Translations under genes and position numbers: made by a program
The notes under the pieces: model-generated
Databases searched by the model: none
What the model was told of the DNA's origin: nothing
Seen by the model: the letters and a program-made list of their open reading frames with translations, nothing else
In this document: positions 21,584-35,705 of the stretch, in pieces
Layout of the letters: each line of letters begins with the position of its first letter
Numbering within the stretch: the first letter of the stretch is position 1
From: Nannochloropsis salina CCMP1776
Taxonomy: Eukaryota; Sar; Eustigmatophyceae; Eustigmatales; Monodopsidaceae
Direction: 5' to 3'
Assembly (NCBI GenBank): GCA_004565275.1
Contig: SDOX01000008.1
Span: 748,597 to 812,596, forward strand
DNA: 64,000 nucleotides

Positions 21584-21947
21584 CGGGGACGAACCGAAGT
21601 GCTTTCAAAATGAGAGGACTCATGCTCAACAAAAAGAGTACATGTGCGCCGCGATGTGGTCTGGTTTTGTTCGATTTTCTATCATTTGCAAAAGTCCGCC
21701 ACTCGCCGGCGGCTTCATCCCGTTCGATTACAGGGTCATATTCAGCTTTGTCGCCCGCTCCCAGTTCGTGGTATGCAGAGTGTGAGCGATCTGTACAAGG
21801 TATCAAGCCGCCTTCACTGACGGTTTTCCCGCGCACCCTCGCCTATCTTTTAATCAAACAATTCCCGATCATCCCCAGACTTGTCTAGGAACCATATCTC
21901 TCTCCTAAGCCTTCACTACTAATCCCCATCCCTCCTCTGCGCAGGTC
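21584..21947. other. Convergent intergenic spacer
   Basis: About 360 bases between two convergent stop codons, A/T-mixed, no gene seen. It should contain both 3' untranslated ends. Confidence 0.45.
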
Positions 21948-24900
21948 TCATGCCTCGCACTGCTCCTCTACCTCCTCCACTTCCTCCTCCTCCTCCTCTT
22001 CCTCCTCCCCTTCCTCCTCCTCCTCCTCCTCTTCTTCCCCTCGTTCCCCCATCCTGTCGAATGCCTCGGGTCCTCTCAGTCTCTCCGTCCTACCCGTCAT
22101 CTCCGCTATCATTCTCCCAAACTTGCTCGAAGCTTTGTTCCACATCTCTCCTTTCCAATAGATTTTCTCACACTCCTCGTTCACGCAGGTCCAGAAGGTG
22201 TCCACATTCCTCTTCACCCGCTCGGGGATGTCCTGCCGCGCCTCAATTTCCTCCTTGCTCAATGCCACGTACCCCTTCGCATTGCACCCCGAGCACCGGC
22301 TCATCAGCTCCTCCACGTCCAACTGAATTTCAAAACTTTCAACCACCTGCTCCAACTGCTGCCGGGTATCGTTTCCCTGCACCAGATAGGTGTACACACC
22401 TAGCAAGGCATTGTGTCGGCTTTCGACCAAGCGCCGATCCCTCGTCAGGACCACGCGCTTGGACTGATGTGCCCTCAACAGGATTGGGGGGGGTGTACCG
22501 GGAGGGGCGGGACGAATGCTGGTGCTCGTGTGGGTAGCAGCCTTGTGAGACAGAATGGAGGGGAGGTGAAAATCGTGAAATTCCACGTCCACACCAAGCA
22601 CCCGCAGCCATTTTGACAGGCGGCCCAACATGGAGTCGACAAGGAAAGTGAGCGCCTCCCTTGTCTCCTTGTCCCCTGGTGCGAGGCGTGGGCCTTTCTC
22701 TTTCCCTTCTGTCGATCCGGTCAAGGCACCGCAGACGGCCGACGGGAGGCCGGACAAGGGGTTTAAAGGGGCGAAGGGGGAGGAAGCACTGCCAGTGGAG
22801 GAGGATGAACATACCGGCGCGACCACTGCATTTGCCCCCCCCAGGCCAAGCAATTCCTCTGGCCGGCAAATAAATACCTTGTTGGGAGCCCCCGCCCCAC
22901 AGAGAAGACGGGGCATGGCGTGAGGTGACGCCGGTGACAGGGTGTCAACAGGGGCAAGGGTAAAAGAGGGAGGAGGGTGCGGACACAGGCTCTGATCCAG
23001 CACCAGGCGGGCGGGCGTCCGGTGCCCAACGGGGGGAATAGAGCCGGGAGGGAAAGCGAGTACAGAGAGGCATTCGTCGGCCGTGGCCAGGCGTAAGGCC
23101 GCCCGGGGCAAGCCCAACCATGCCGCCAAACGGGAGAAGTTGACTTTGGCGGTGGCGGGTGCGACCACAAGGAGGGGGGTGGACGTAACCTCTTGGGGCC
23201 GCTGTCCGCCCGTGGCTCCATCTCCCCTCTCCCCCCCCACCACTCCATCCTCCTCCATTTCTTTTGCAGGGTCCGTCCGGCGTGAGGCTTTAGTCTGAGA
23301 TGTAGACACTGAAAGGTTGCCGGTCACCATCAAGGCGACGCTTTTCGTCCTCAAGGCTTGCGGAAAGTCAGCCGGCAGGATACCCGGATCGGAGGTGTCC
23401 TCGTCGAAGAAAGCGATGGGAGGGAAGGTGGGGGTGGAGGCCATGTGTGGCACATGGCCGCTGCTGTAAGCCTCCAACACGTAGGTTTCTATCGGACTGT
23501 CGCTGCCATGACTAGTTCGATGGCTTGAGTCACCATGCCCTCCGTCCATACCATCCTCAGCAGCCCCCCCGCCACTTACGGGACCCCCCACAGCCTTCAC
23601 TACACAAGTTCCTGCGCCTTGTCCCTCCCCTTCGCTTTCCCTCTCCCCCTCCTTTTCCTCCCGCATCCACCTTTTCTTCCTGCCGTGGAAAGTGCGTCTG
23701 CGCCCTACCCACTCCCTTCGCGCCTGCTCGGAACCCCGGCGACAAAACTCATCGAAAATTGCTGTCAACACCCACGCGTCCATCGCCGCATACTTCACTT
23801 GCGACGCACTCAGCGGCCGTGCATCCCAATCGGAGACTTGCTCCGCCTTGTTCAAATCTTTCCCCAGCCATTGCCTACACACCGCCGAGAGCCCTTTGGC
23901 TTGACCCTCCCCAACGCCACGACCCCCTGCCCTTGACCCTGGCCGAGTAGAAACGACGCCGGCGCTCCCCGTTCGCAAATCGCCCACATCCAAGGCACCC
24001 ACCAGGGTCTGGAACGCCTTGACCTGGGGCCAGGAACGACGCAAAACGTCCAAGTCCCCGCCTAGGCCGAAGCCCAGCTTCAGGACACACGCATTTTCAA
24101 ACAGAGGTCCCAGGCAGGCATCCAGTCCCGCCCTTAGCGTCGATCCTCCCCTGGACCCATCCGCGTGGGACTCGGCGGGCGCCCGTGGGCTTCTTCCCGC
24201 CAGGCTCCACAGGTCGAAAATGAAGGCCTGATCGCGGGTGGCCAACTGCAAGATACTCGCTCGCTCGTCCTGCTTCTCCGAACGCTTCGACCGGCCCATA
24301 CCAAGGCCCCGGCTTCCTCCAAGGACAAAGTCCACGTCACGGCTGGCTACCCCCGGCGTGGTTGTGGACGTCCTTGCCTGCCTTTCCTCCGTTTGTGCCG
24401 CCACCGCAGCTCCCACCCTTTCTCCTGCGTCGACTGCCCCTCCCTCCTGTTCCTCCACCCCCTCCCCCTCCCCCTCACTGCCATGGTGCGGCCTTTCCTC
24501 GCTTCTATCCGCCTCCGCCTCCTCCTGTCTTGGCGCTTCCTCCCTCTCATCTCCATACCGCCCGTAGAGTGCCGGACGCCACTCTACATCCATCCCTACT
24601 ACTTCCGGGTACCCTTCTCGCCAGGCAGCTTCCGCCCCCATACGCACGCCGGACAGGGTCGAGGTCGCGAACTGCAAGCTCTCTAGGTCGTGGACCACAT
24701 AGATCCTGTCCACGTTCATTTGTGCCCTCTCCGACCGCGCCTCCCGACCAGTCTCCCACCTTTTTCCATCCGCTCCCTTTTCGTCTTTCCTCCTTCCCGC
24801 GGGCATCCCTGCCTCCCTCCGGCCCTGGACCGCCCCAGGGAAATTTAAGTACCTCTCCTGCTCCACCGCCGCTTCCTCCGCCAAGGCAGAGGGCGACGGC

Positions 24901-26921
24901 GCTGGGATCTCCCCCTCGAGGTCGTACAACTGTCGGAGCCTGGCCGCATGGGCCAGGTGCCCGGGTTGCAGCAGCAAAGCCTTGACCAGGGTCGCGCCCA
25001 ACCGACGTACCAGCGGATCGGCTTCCGCCTCCCCTGCCCCCTCCTCCCCATTTGTTCCCTCCCTTCGATCGACCCCGGCTGAGTCCTTACTCCTTTCCAG
25101 CACCGCTTCTCTACAGGATCCATCTCCGCCTTCTCCATCCCTCCTTTCCGTCTTCGTTCTCATTTTAACTCCGCTGGTACCCCTCCTCTGCTCCCTCCCT
25201 CCACACCTTTGTCCCTCCCTCCATTTCCTTGCCGTCCGCTGCCGGAGTTGATCCAGCATCAAGACAGCAAATTGCCATTTCCCCCGCGTGACCAATTGCT
25301 TGATCCTCTCCTCTCTGTACACTCGTTCGATCACGGGATAGGTATCCAACACATTCATGTCCAGGGCGGCCAGATAGGCAAAGCGATAGAGGCCTCTGGC
25401 CATGACTACTTGCAGCAACGCCTCTGTCATACCCATGGATTGCAAGGCTACCGCTCCATGTTGCGCTTGGTAGCGTTTCAAAATGTCCAACGCCACGTCC
25501 GGCGGAGTCGACAAGAGCACCAGGCGGAAGAAGTGTGCGTGGAGAGATAGCGGGCCCCGCAGGTAGGCACCCAGGGCCCCGCCTGCCTTGGCTTCGGCCA
25601 CCCCCCCGAGCCCATTCAAGAGGCGTTGCACGTATAACTGGCTGACCGGGTCGCGGAGGATGGGCAAAAAGGGTAAGGCAGGACTGAGGACGTCCAGAAA
25701 AGTGACGATGCACTTGGCTTTGACCGCACGCGTGTGGCCTCGGAAAATGTCCGACAAGGATCGGTTCAAGCATGCGGCAATGACCTGGCAGTCCTCGTGG
25801 CCTGGCAGCGGCGTGATCTCCTGAGGGTTAGAGTCGGGCAGTTCAGAGGCAGCAAACAGCGCGTTTAGGCAGCCGGAGGCCCTCACAGCATTGAGCCAGA
25901 GGGAGAGGAACATCGGTGTCAGGCCCCTCTCCACCAGGCAGATCAACCCCAGCACACTCACGCGACTCGCCAACGCGGCGTCCAGATCCTGCGCGAGGGT
26001 ATGGGCCAAGACGTGGGTGAGTGCCGAAACCATTGTGGCGTCACTCCCGCTCTGTCGGGAAGCAGTCAGCTTTTTGTCTTTCTTCTTGTTCTTGGACTTC
26101 TTTTTCTTCTTCTCCTCCTCGTGCGCTTTCGGCGGCTGCTGCTTGTCCGTCGCGATGGTACCAAGCGCGTCCCAAATGGCACGGTCGACACTCTCTTTCA
26201 GCAGCCAGCCCGCCTCTTCATTCCTGTGGCTGCGCGTCCGTCTACACTGGCTCGCTTTTACCCCGTAGGTGAACAATCGCTCGAGACGAAAAGTCAGGTC
26301 CCACTTTTCCCCTTGAGTGACGCTTTGTGATCCTAAGACCCGCGCCTTTGGCACCAGGGCATTTAGTATCAGATGTTTGCATTTTTCCAGCTGAAGTTCG
26401 GGCGTACTAGCCAAGAACGCTGAAGATTGCAGAATTCTTGCCTCGGAAGGCTCTGAGGCACCAGTTATTTGGGTGGACGGATGAATGGCAGGAAGCTGAT
26501 CGTCGTCAATACAATCGCCCTCGCCACTGCCATCTCTCAAGACTTCCACGGCGTTGTCACGAGGGATCCAGGGGTGCGTGGCATGCACCTGGTTGTCTGC
26601 TTTGTCGCAATCCGCCTCCTTCCATCCAGTTGCGCCTTTCACACAACTGTGCTCGAAATCATAAGTCTCTGCCGCCGACAACGCTGGAGTTGCATGTGAG
26701 CCTGCGGCCTTATCCTCTCTTTCATCTCCTGTGGTTTTAGGTTCTTCCTTTTTATATATCCTGCGCCGTCTTCTACGTGTGCGCAACCCCTCACTGTTAT
26801 CACTTTGCTCCGATACCGCCAAATGAAAGCACTGGTCTTTGTCTGTGGTGTATACTCCAACCTTGTCAACATCTACTCCAGCGCCTTGATGGTCATGCCA
26901 GACAACTTCCTCTGCTGCCAT
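21948..26921 (-). CDS. Mut7/EXD3-type 3'-5' exonuclease with YbaK-like and Mut7-C domains
   Basis: One uninterrupted frame; the ATG at 26921 gives 1657 residues. The N-terminal half is helical, with a Lys-rich patch near residue 290. A DEDDy 3'-5' exonuclease follows: Exo I is GMDVEW near residue 775, Exo II is FGLGGDLDVL near 955, and Exo III is YAAMDAWVL near 1047, all catalytic acids present. Residues of about 1254-1357 resemble the YbaK/EbsC aminoacyl-tRNA-deacylase fold (VNFSRLAAWLG, ATADE, GSIPPVGHRTPARLVLD). Mut7-C follows (about 1427-1607), with FLVDSMLGRLSKWLRVLG, VVLTRDRRL, and a zinc ribbon CSGC...CVNEEC. The end is a poly-Glu tail. EXD3/Mut7 proteins trim small RNAs or other RNA 3' ends. 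A 5' untranslated exon upstream is possible (acceptor-like TTTTAG near 26940). Confidence 0.85.
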   Translation of the reverse strand: MAAEEVVWHDHQGAGVDVDKVGVYTTDKDQCFHLAVSEQSDNSEGLRTRRRRRRIYKKEEPKTTGDEREDKAAGSHATPALSAAETYDFEHSCVKGATGWKEADCDKADNQVHATHPWIPRDNAVEVLRDGSGEGDCIDDDQLPAIHPSTQITGASEPSEARILQSSAFLASTPELQLEKCKHLILNALVPKARVLGSQSVTQGEKWDLTFRLERLFTYGVKASQCRRTRSHRNEEAGWLLKESVDRAIWDALGTIATDKQQPPKAHEEEKKKKKSKNKKKDKKLTASRQSGSDATMVSALTHVLAHTLAQDLDAALASRVSVLGLICLVERGLTPMFLSLWLNAVRASGCLNALFAASELPDSNPQEITPLPGHEDCQVIAACLNRSLSDIFRGHTRAVKAKCIVTFLDVLSPALPFLPILRDPVSQLYVQRLLNGLGGVAEAKAGGALGAYLRGPLSLHAHFFRLVLLSTPPDVALDILKRYQAQHGAVALQSMGMTEALLQVVMARGLYRFAYLAALDMNVLDTYPVIERVYREERIKQLVTRGKWQFAVLMLDQLRQRTARKWREGQRCGGREQRRGTSGVKMRTKTERRDGEGGDGSCREAVLERSKDSAGVDRREGTNGEEGAGEAEADPLVRRLGATLVKALLLQPGHLAHAARLRQLYDLEGEIPAPSPSALAEEAAVEQERYLNFPGAVQGRREAGMPAGRRKDEKGADGKRWETGREARSERAQMNVDRIYVVHDLESLQFATSTLSGVRMGAEAAWREGYPEVVGMDVEWRPALYGRYGDEREEAPRQEEAEADRSEERPHHGSEGEGEGVEEQEGGAVDAGERVGAAVAAQTEERQARTSTTTPGVASRDVDFVLGGSRGLGMGRSKRSEKQDERASILQLATRDQAFIFDLWSLAGRSPRAPAESHADGSRGGSTLRAGLDACLGPLFENACVLKLGFGLGGDLDVLRRSWPQVKAFQTLVGALDVGDLRTGSAGVVSTRPGSRAGGRGVGEGQAKGLSAVCRQWLGKDLNKAEQVSDWDARPLSASQVKYAAMDAWVLTAIFDEFCRRGSEQARREWVGRRRTFHGRKKRWMREEKEGERESEGEGQGAGTCVVKAVGGPVSGGGAAEDGMDGGHGDSSHRTSHGSDSPIETYVLEAYSSGHVPHMASTPTFPPIAFFDEDTSDPGILPADFPQALRTKSVALMVTGNLSVSTSQTKASRRTDPAKEMEEDGVVGGERGDGATGGQRPQEVTSTPLLVVAPATAKVNFSRLAAWLGLPRAALRLATADECLSVLAFPPGSIPPVGHRTPARLVLDQSLCPHPPPSFTLAPVDTLSPASPHAMPRLLCGAGAPNKVFICRPEELLGLGGANAVVAPVCSSSSTGSASSPFAPLNPLSGLPSAVCGALTGSTEGKEKGPRLAPGDKETREALTFLVDSMLGRLSKWLRVLGVDVEFHDFHLPSILSHKAATHTSTSIRPAPPGTPPPILLRAHQSKRVVLTRDRRLVESRHNALLGVYTYLVQGNDTRQQLEQVVESFEIQLDVEELMSRCSGCNAKGYVALSKEEIEARQDIPERVKRNVDTFWTCVNEECEKIYWKGEMWNKASSKFGRMIAEMTGRTERLRGPEAFDRMGERGEEEEEEEEEGEEEEEEEEEVEEVEEQCEA

Positions 26922-28079
26922 GTCGAATGACTGCTGCTCTAAAAGTGAAAAACAAATGGAAGTTGTTGGACAGGCATACAAGTCAAAACGTGCTGACTTG
27001 AAGTTGGATAAACATCATTCAGCGCCTAAGAACAACGTCTACCTGTTCTTAGATGCCTGCTTCTATTTTTTTGTGATTGCAACTTAAAAACACATCGTTC
27101 ATGATGTCAAGACCTGTATTTCTTGCGGGTTTCACTCGTTTCGTGGTATGAACCATCAGGTTAATATATTCTGAACCATCCCCATCAGCCGGCGAAGGGG
27201 GTACGTGGCGTTTGCAGTGTGCAACACGGTGACTAGTCATGTGTTGATTGTATTTAGTTCATGATGTCATCATAAAGCTTGTATATGTTTTTTAATATGA
27301 TGCTTTAATACCTGGAAACGATGAGATTTGAATCGTGGCAATTGGAGCTGTTCTCGCACTATGCAATTTGTCCGCTGTGACGCAAGTATGGCAATTTGCG
27401 GGCTCGAAGGACAGACACGTACAGAATCATGCAGCAAAATTTTGAATAAGTCGACAAGCGGTATGAGTCTGTTTTAAGGCTCATTGGTCGAGGACCTCGC
27501 TGTCTTGAACGGGAGTACCTGATGCATAAATGTCAGCCAAATGAATGCGGTATAACCTTTTTTTTAAGGCTTCTCTAAATGCAATTTTCTTCCTTAAAAC
27601 TTTACTTCTTTTAAATTAGGCTCCACGGAGTGGTATGCGATATAAAGAAGCTTTCAGATGTAGATGGACAGGTACGCCGATCGTCACACCATCACAGACA
27701 TGGTACGTGACTCGAACAGCTCCAGAGGAAATCGTCGGAAGAATTCCCCACATACGAGGTACACTGACAACAAGACACGGCGATATAAGCCTATAATATC
27801 ACTAAATTTTCACATACACATGACATGATCTGGACAGATCAAGGGACAAGGGGAACGCGACCAAAAGGTCTCCCCCCTTCTCCAAGCAGGTACGCTTTTA
27901 TTCGTACACAATGACCTTATTCGGCATTGACCACGGCATAAACACAGAACATAATTGGGACAAATCATGGACTTATCCTACGGTGCATAATTATTAGCTG
28001 ACAATTAAGCTTCCCCCTAAGAGAATAAGGGGATACACACGTGTAGGCATATTGGCGCTACGAAGGCCCTGCCTTGAGG
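26922..28079. other. Intergenic, A/T-rich, no supported gene
   Basis: More than 1 kb between two minus-strand genes. It is A/T-rich with T-runs. A short minus-strand frame at 27049-27240 could be part of a 5' untranslated exon of the exonuclease gene, since an ACAG/GTAGAC donor lies at its end, but it has no recognisable product. Confidence 0.45.
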
Positions 28080-28967
28080 CTACTGCCGAGACACAATCGA
28101 CTGTCGCACACAAGTGGCTTTGCGGGCATCGATCACGTACTCTGTGAAGTCCGACACGGGGACGGGGTTGATGCCCACGCGCGTGCACGACAGACCAGCC
28201 GTTTCGAGGGACGTGACGGCGATGGAAAGGATCTTGCTGCCGGTATTGGCTGGAAACCTCTGACCAGGGAGGAGGGTATACTCGACCCGACCCACAAGGG
28301 AGATGGTGATATTGCGGACTTTTCCTTTCTTGTCCGTGATGGGATAGAATTGCGTGGACTGGTAAATAGCTGAGGCTGTGCCGGGCACCCCGCTACCAAC
28401 AACCTCATCGAAGATCTCGACATTGTACCTGTTTTTCCACACAAAATTGTTATTGCACGTATGCAGAATATGGTGATACGCAACATTCATCCGAAAGACT
28501 TCGTTTCTTATCTAGTCAATGAAAGAAAGTTAACTTACAGTGCTCTTCCAATAGGCAAACTGTTATCGTCAGGGCTGGAATACATGGGTTTATTGAACAA
28601 GAACGTAGTGAAGTCCGTTCCGTTGTATGTAAACTCACGAGGGCCATCCAATACCTTGTAATGGACGAAGGCACTGAATGCCATACCCTTAAGCGGGTTA
28701 CCGAGGGTGGGAGGTCGGATCTGTTTGAGTGTTGCTGTAGCCAGTGTTCCGATTAATGAGAGATTTATATGGAAATGAGAAGAAACATTTGTGCATTTGA
28801 AGGCCTCTATCTCCATCCGTAAGGAGATACAGTCAGTCAGAAGATAATTATTCTGAATAGTTCTACTCACCTTTCGAAACGCTTCGAGCTGTACCCTGGC
28901 CTGTTACCAGAGATGTTGCGAGCAACGTCGCAATAGCAAGCATACTTGCAGCCTTGTTAATAAACAT
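28080..28967 (-). CDS. Small secreted protein, possibly dirigent/allene-oxide-cyclase-like barrel
   Basis: Three exons on the minus strand: 28967-28871, 28734-28539 and 28428-28080, 213 residues. Donors are GTGAGT and GTAAGT; acceptors are CTACAG and AAACAG; phases match. The first 23 residues are a signal peptide (LAIATLLATSLVTG). The mature part alternates short beta strands. FNKPMYSSPDDNSLPIGRAL, then GTASAIYQSTQFYPI, then GRVEYTL weakly recalls the barrel of dirigent and allene oxide cyclase proteins. That resemblance is by eye only and no catalytic site was confirmed. An alternative acceptor (GATAG) would lengthen exon 2. If correct, the protein enters the secretory route. I do not recognise a definite family. 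Confidence 0.6.
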
Positions 28968-29705
28968 TGCTAGATATGGGCGTTGATAGCGAGAATTAAG
29001 CCTGTAAAGAAACGTACAGAACAATAAAATTAGGTCAGAAAAACAGTTTAACTCTTGTCATGTCGGAAAAAATTTTGCACATAGACAGAAGTGTACCAAA
29101 TTAGGCTCTATATCAACCCTTTTGAGGTCAATAAGGAGGATTTTATAAGAATGTAACGACGCTTAATGGTAAATGAAGCGATCAGTGCGCAATGGTCAGT
29201 CGTAAATCCTTCATCGTTGCGCCAAGTGTCACGATAGACACTTATAAGGCTGGAAGCTTGAAATATCAAGCGAAGCAAGCTTCATATGCAAAATAGATTG
29301 GGAAGATTTGATTCGGTTCACCTCATCTGCAATATGATATGGTATAAACATTCGACATTCAAAACTGTGTACGTTTTTCACAACGGCTATGTAAACCGAG
29401 CCGTTGAACCGACGCCTCAACTTCCCGAGAAATCAAACACAAAAATCCCGACCAGGCGGAAACCCCTCTATTGATATTTTGCTGCTTTCCTTCTTCTTTT
29501 AGTCCTTGTAATGTGCTTCTATTTTCTCTTTGTGCTTTGTACTGCCTTACTCGGCTTCATTTCCTCTCGACATTGTGCCTTTCTCATTTCTCTATCGATA
29601 TTGCAGCCGCCAGCCTGTTATTTTCACAAGCTATTCTGCCATTCTTTTACCTCATTTCAACACCGTCTCTGGCTACGGATGCCATTTTCTTGATTCTCAG
29701 TCTAT
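28968..29705. other. Intergenic with small hairpins
   Basis: About 740 bases, no gene supported. Two short inverted repeats lie close together: GTGTC/GACAC at 29227-29242, and GAAGCTTG/CAAGCTTC at 29253-29283 with a nested CTTG/CAAG. They could fold in RNA, but their role is unknown. Confidence 0.4.
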
Positions 29706-31800
29706 TTAATCCATACACTTCTTCTGCATGGGTGAGGAGGCGGGGAGCAGCGGAGCCGAAGGGAGTGAGGGCGGAGGAAAGGAGGGTACAGAAGAGTGAT
29801 ACGGTTCCCATTCATCGCTCTCCCCTCCACTGCTCTCGTCTTCCTTCTCGAACTCTGTTTCCCATTCATCCTCCTCTTCTCTATCATTATCCGACCCCCC
29901 ATCGCTCCCGGCGCTTCTTCCCCCCTCCTCGTCCTCTTCTTCTTGTTCCCCCTCCGGCGCCAGCAAGGAACCCGGCACGACACCGAGGGGAGCACCGGTT
30001 CGCCCCTGTTTCGCAAGGAGTACTTGCACGTGGTCGAGCTTCATTTTCATCCCTTCTTCGGTACCTGCGTAGGCCATCAGGGTGCCAGTTTCCTGGTACA
30101 TTCTCCACTGCTCGAGGTTGTAAATGCCGTGGCGCACCAAAGCCAGGTCATGAGGGGGCATATTCGTCAAGTTGCTTTGCCTACCTTGATGAATGAGATA
30201 CTTGCCGGCATTTGATCCTCCAAAAGGAAACAGGAAAAAACGGCCGTCGATGGTGAAATTGCACGTTGCTTTGTCGCCGTAAACGCAACGGTTGTACCCA
30301 TCGATGCTCATAGCGGCCTCCTGCAAACGATCACTCCGGTAGCAAAAGACACTCTTACGATAAGATTCAGAGTGAGCCCGCCAAGCTCCTTTATTCCATG
30401 ACACACCGATCATGTCTGATAACCCTACTTGCTCATCCGTGCCTTCTATGGTCGCCACCACCACTTTTTGTGTCGCCCGTGCGCCGAGCGTCGTCTCCTG
30501 CACCCCATTCCTCCCCTTTTCTCCCCTTTTGTCCGCTTCTGCGCCTGTCTGCTTCTTCCTGTGGAAGAGACGCCCCGGAATCCTTGACTTCTCCGACAGG
30601 GAACGGGAAGCTAAGCTTGAGGAGGCCTGCGGATGGCACACCTCCCCCTTCCTCCCATGACCTTCCCCTTCTATCGGCACTGCACCTCCTGCATGCATAG
30701 AGTCTGACAAAGTTGCCTTCTCGCTAGCCCCCTCACTACCTTGTTCATTCTCACTAACGCTGTCGCTCTCGCTGTCTTCCTCTCCTTCCCCTTCCCCCTG
30801 CACTGATTCTTTCACCCCTTCTTCTCCCTTCTTCTTGGGGTCCTCGTTTTCCTTTCTCCTTTCTACATTCTCGGCGTGCTCCACAACAAACCGTCCAGCA
30901 ACTCTTCCTCGCTGTTTGTTTCTTGTCTGCTCGATGAGGTGAGCCTTTATCAAGGGAGCCGCGAAATTCTCCTCCCTGAAGCCGAAAGGAAGGCAAGTAG
31001 AAAGGAAATAAAGAAGACGCTTCAGACTGATCATCGGTAGCTTTCAAGCACAAACACAGCCGTATCACCGCACTTGTATTGCATTCTTCATTTGAAAAAA
31101 TTGAAAATCCTAAAGAAGTAAATATAGCGTGAGAACGTACCATACTCCATCGTAAAGCATCTGGACGTTCTCTCCCACTGCCCTCTTGATCTCCGCCTCC
31201 GTCCACCTTCGTTGTCGCCCAGCTTCCACAATTCCGTAGATGAACCAGACCCCGAACAAGTACATCTGCCATTCGTGAAAGGCCGCTATGGCCCATTGAG
31301 GTCTCCCCACCTCCCTCGCAATGGCCTCGAAGTCCTCGCCATGCATTTCGGCAGCCAGGGTTACACGGCGGTGGTCCGCAGCCGTGAAGATTTGGTCATC
31401 ACGTGTGATACCAGAGTGACGTGGATATCCTAGTGTACCAGGAATTCAAGTGAAGAGTTTACATAATAAAAATATCAGCAAGTAAAGGGTACGAAGGTTT
31501 CTTCTATACTTTCTGATTTCTATATCCCCATTATCATTCTTGCCGCAAATTTGATATCTAATTCGATCCTAGACTTTCACCTTGATCTGGGAACCACACG
31601 AGATTAAGGAGAGTCACTTCAGGGAAGGCGGCCGACCGGGGCATAGGAAAGCAGTGCGCGTGCACATCCACTTCGGCCGGCAAGGTAGCGTTGATGGGAA
31701 AAGCCTCCAGAAGAGGTACTTCATATTCTTCCTCGAGAATTTCCAAGTTTTCCTGCTTCTTCGATCGACGGATGATCTTTTTATGGTAACGGCGAGGCAT
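29706..31800 (-). CDS. Nuclear-type protein with AP2-like domain
   Basis: Three exons on the minus strand: 31800-31581, 31429-31141 and 30975-29706, 592 residues, phases matching with GT-AG ends. The N-terminus is basic (MPRRYHKKIIRRSKKQ). A conserved-looking globular part crosses the first junction (WFPDQ/GYPRHSGITRDDQIFTAADH). Residues of about 355-420 contain IGVSWNKGAWRAH, then QEAAMSIDGYN, then GDKATCNF. This follows the pattern of an AP2/ERF domain (GVxWxxxxWxA, EAAxxxD, xAxxNF), with the usual Gly-Arg positions changed. Between the parts and at the tail are long acidic, low-complexity runs. AP2 domains bind DNA; divergent single AP2-like proteins occur in stramenopiles. Transcription-factor function is inference. 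Confidence 0.62.
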
Positions 31801-32761
31801 CGGGTTGCGATGAACGAAAGGGTGCGATTCTGTGCAAATGCTGCGCGGGAGTGTAGATCATATAGTCATTGTGACGAGGAAGTCTGTGAAAACGACGGAT
31901 GCTTTGAATAATATCGCGTGGCTTGGCATGTGTTGTATGCTTGACACAAACGTACAAATTGCTTGATAAAGAAGATGTATGGTGCACATTATAGCTTGTT
32001 TGCCTTATTTGATGGGTCGTCACACGAATTATGTCTGGCCCATTGTAAAGATTAATGAGCTTTCTTATTTTGAAAAGGGCTCATCATACAAATACATATA
32101 TATTTATACATCACAAACCAAGAATGATTGTAAAAATAGGGTGTCACCCGAATCAGGGATGAAATTGGAAGGCCGGGGGGAGAAGGTTCGGACTACTTCC
32201 CATAGCACTCACGTCGTTTATCCGTTCCCGAATTTTCCTCCTTTAAAAATACAAATGGCCGGACAACATTCATTGCTCTCTCACATATTCATGTGGTTAT
32301 GGGCTGTGGGTCTCTCCAAAGCGCCGCATACACCTAGTCGGGCCATCCCTCCGTCCAAATGCAGGTTGTACAGCCGGCAGGAGAGGAGGTTCCGGGTTGT
32401 GGAGATTTGCCTCCCCGCGAGAAGATCGGAACGGACTGCCGGGTTGGCCCTGCCACCAGCGCCCGTGCACAAGCATGGCATGCGTGCGCCGTCGATGGTG
32501 CAGAAGCGCTCGGGTGTTTTGGTGCGTCGGCATTGTGTACGTTGTATGTAGCATGGTCTGTGTCTACCTTTCGTTCTCAGGCGACGGGTGTCTTGCCTCA
32601 GCTGGGAAAAGACGTGCTAGGAGGGAATGCGGCGCATCGCCCAAGACTTCTCCTTGCTTCCGTGTCAGTCATCCCATCCCACGCTACTACACTTGCATGT
32701 TTCATGAAAATCGTCACATCTCCACCCACAGCATCGATAAACGCAAGGCGAAGATTAGCAC
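31801..32761. promoter_or_regulatory. Divergent intergenic region
   Basis: About 960 bases between the AP2-like gene (minus) and RPT3 (plus). It includes an A/T stretch near 32085-32115 (ATACATATATATTTATACA). Three overlapping frames are open around 32250-32600, one beginning with ATG at 32254 and about 100 codons long, but none has family similarity. Both promoters should lie here. Confidence 0.4.
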
Positions 32762-35705
<2,944 letters not shown>

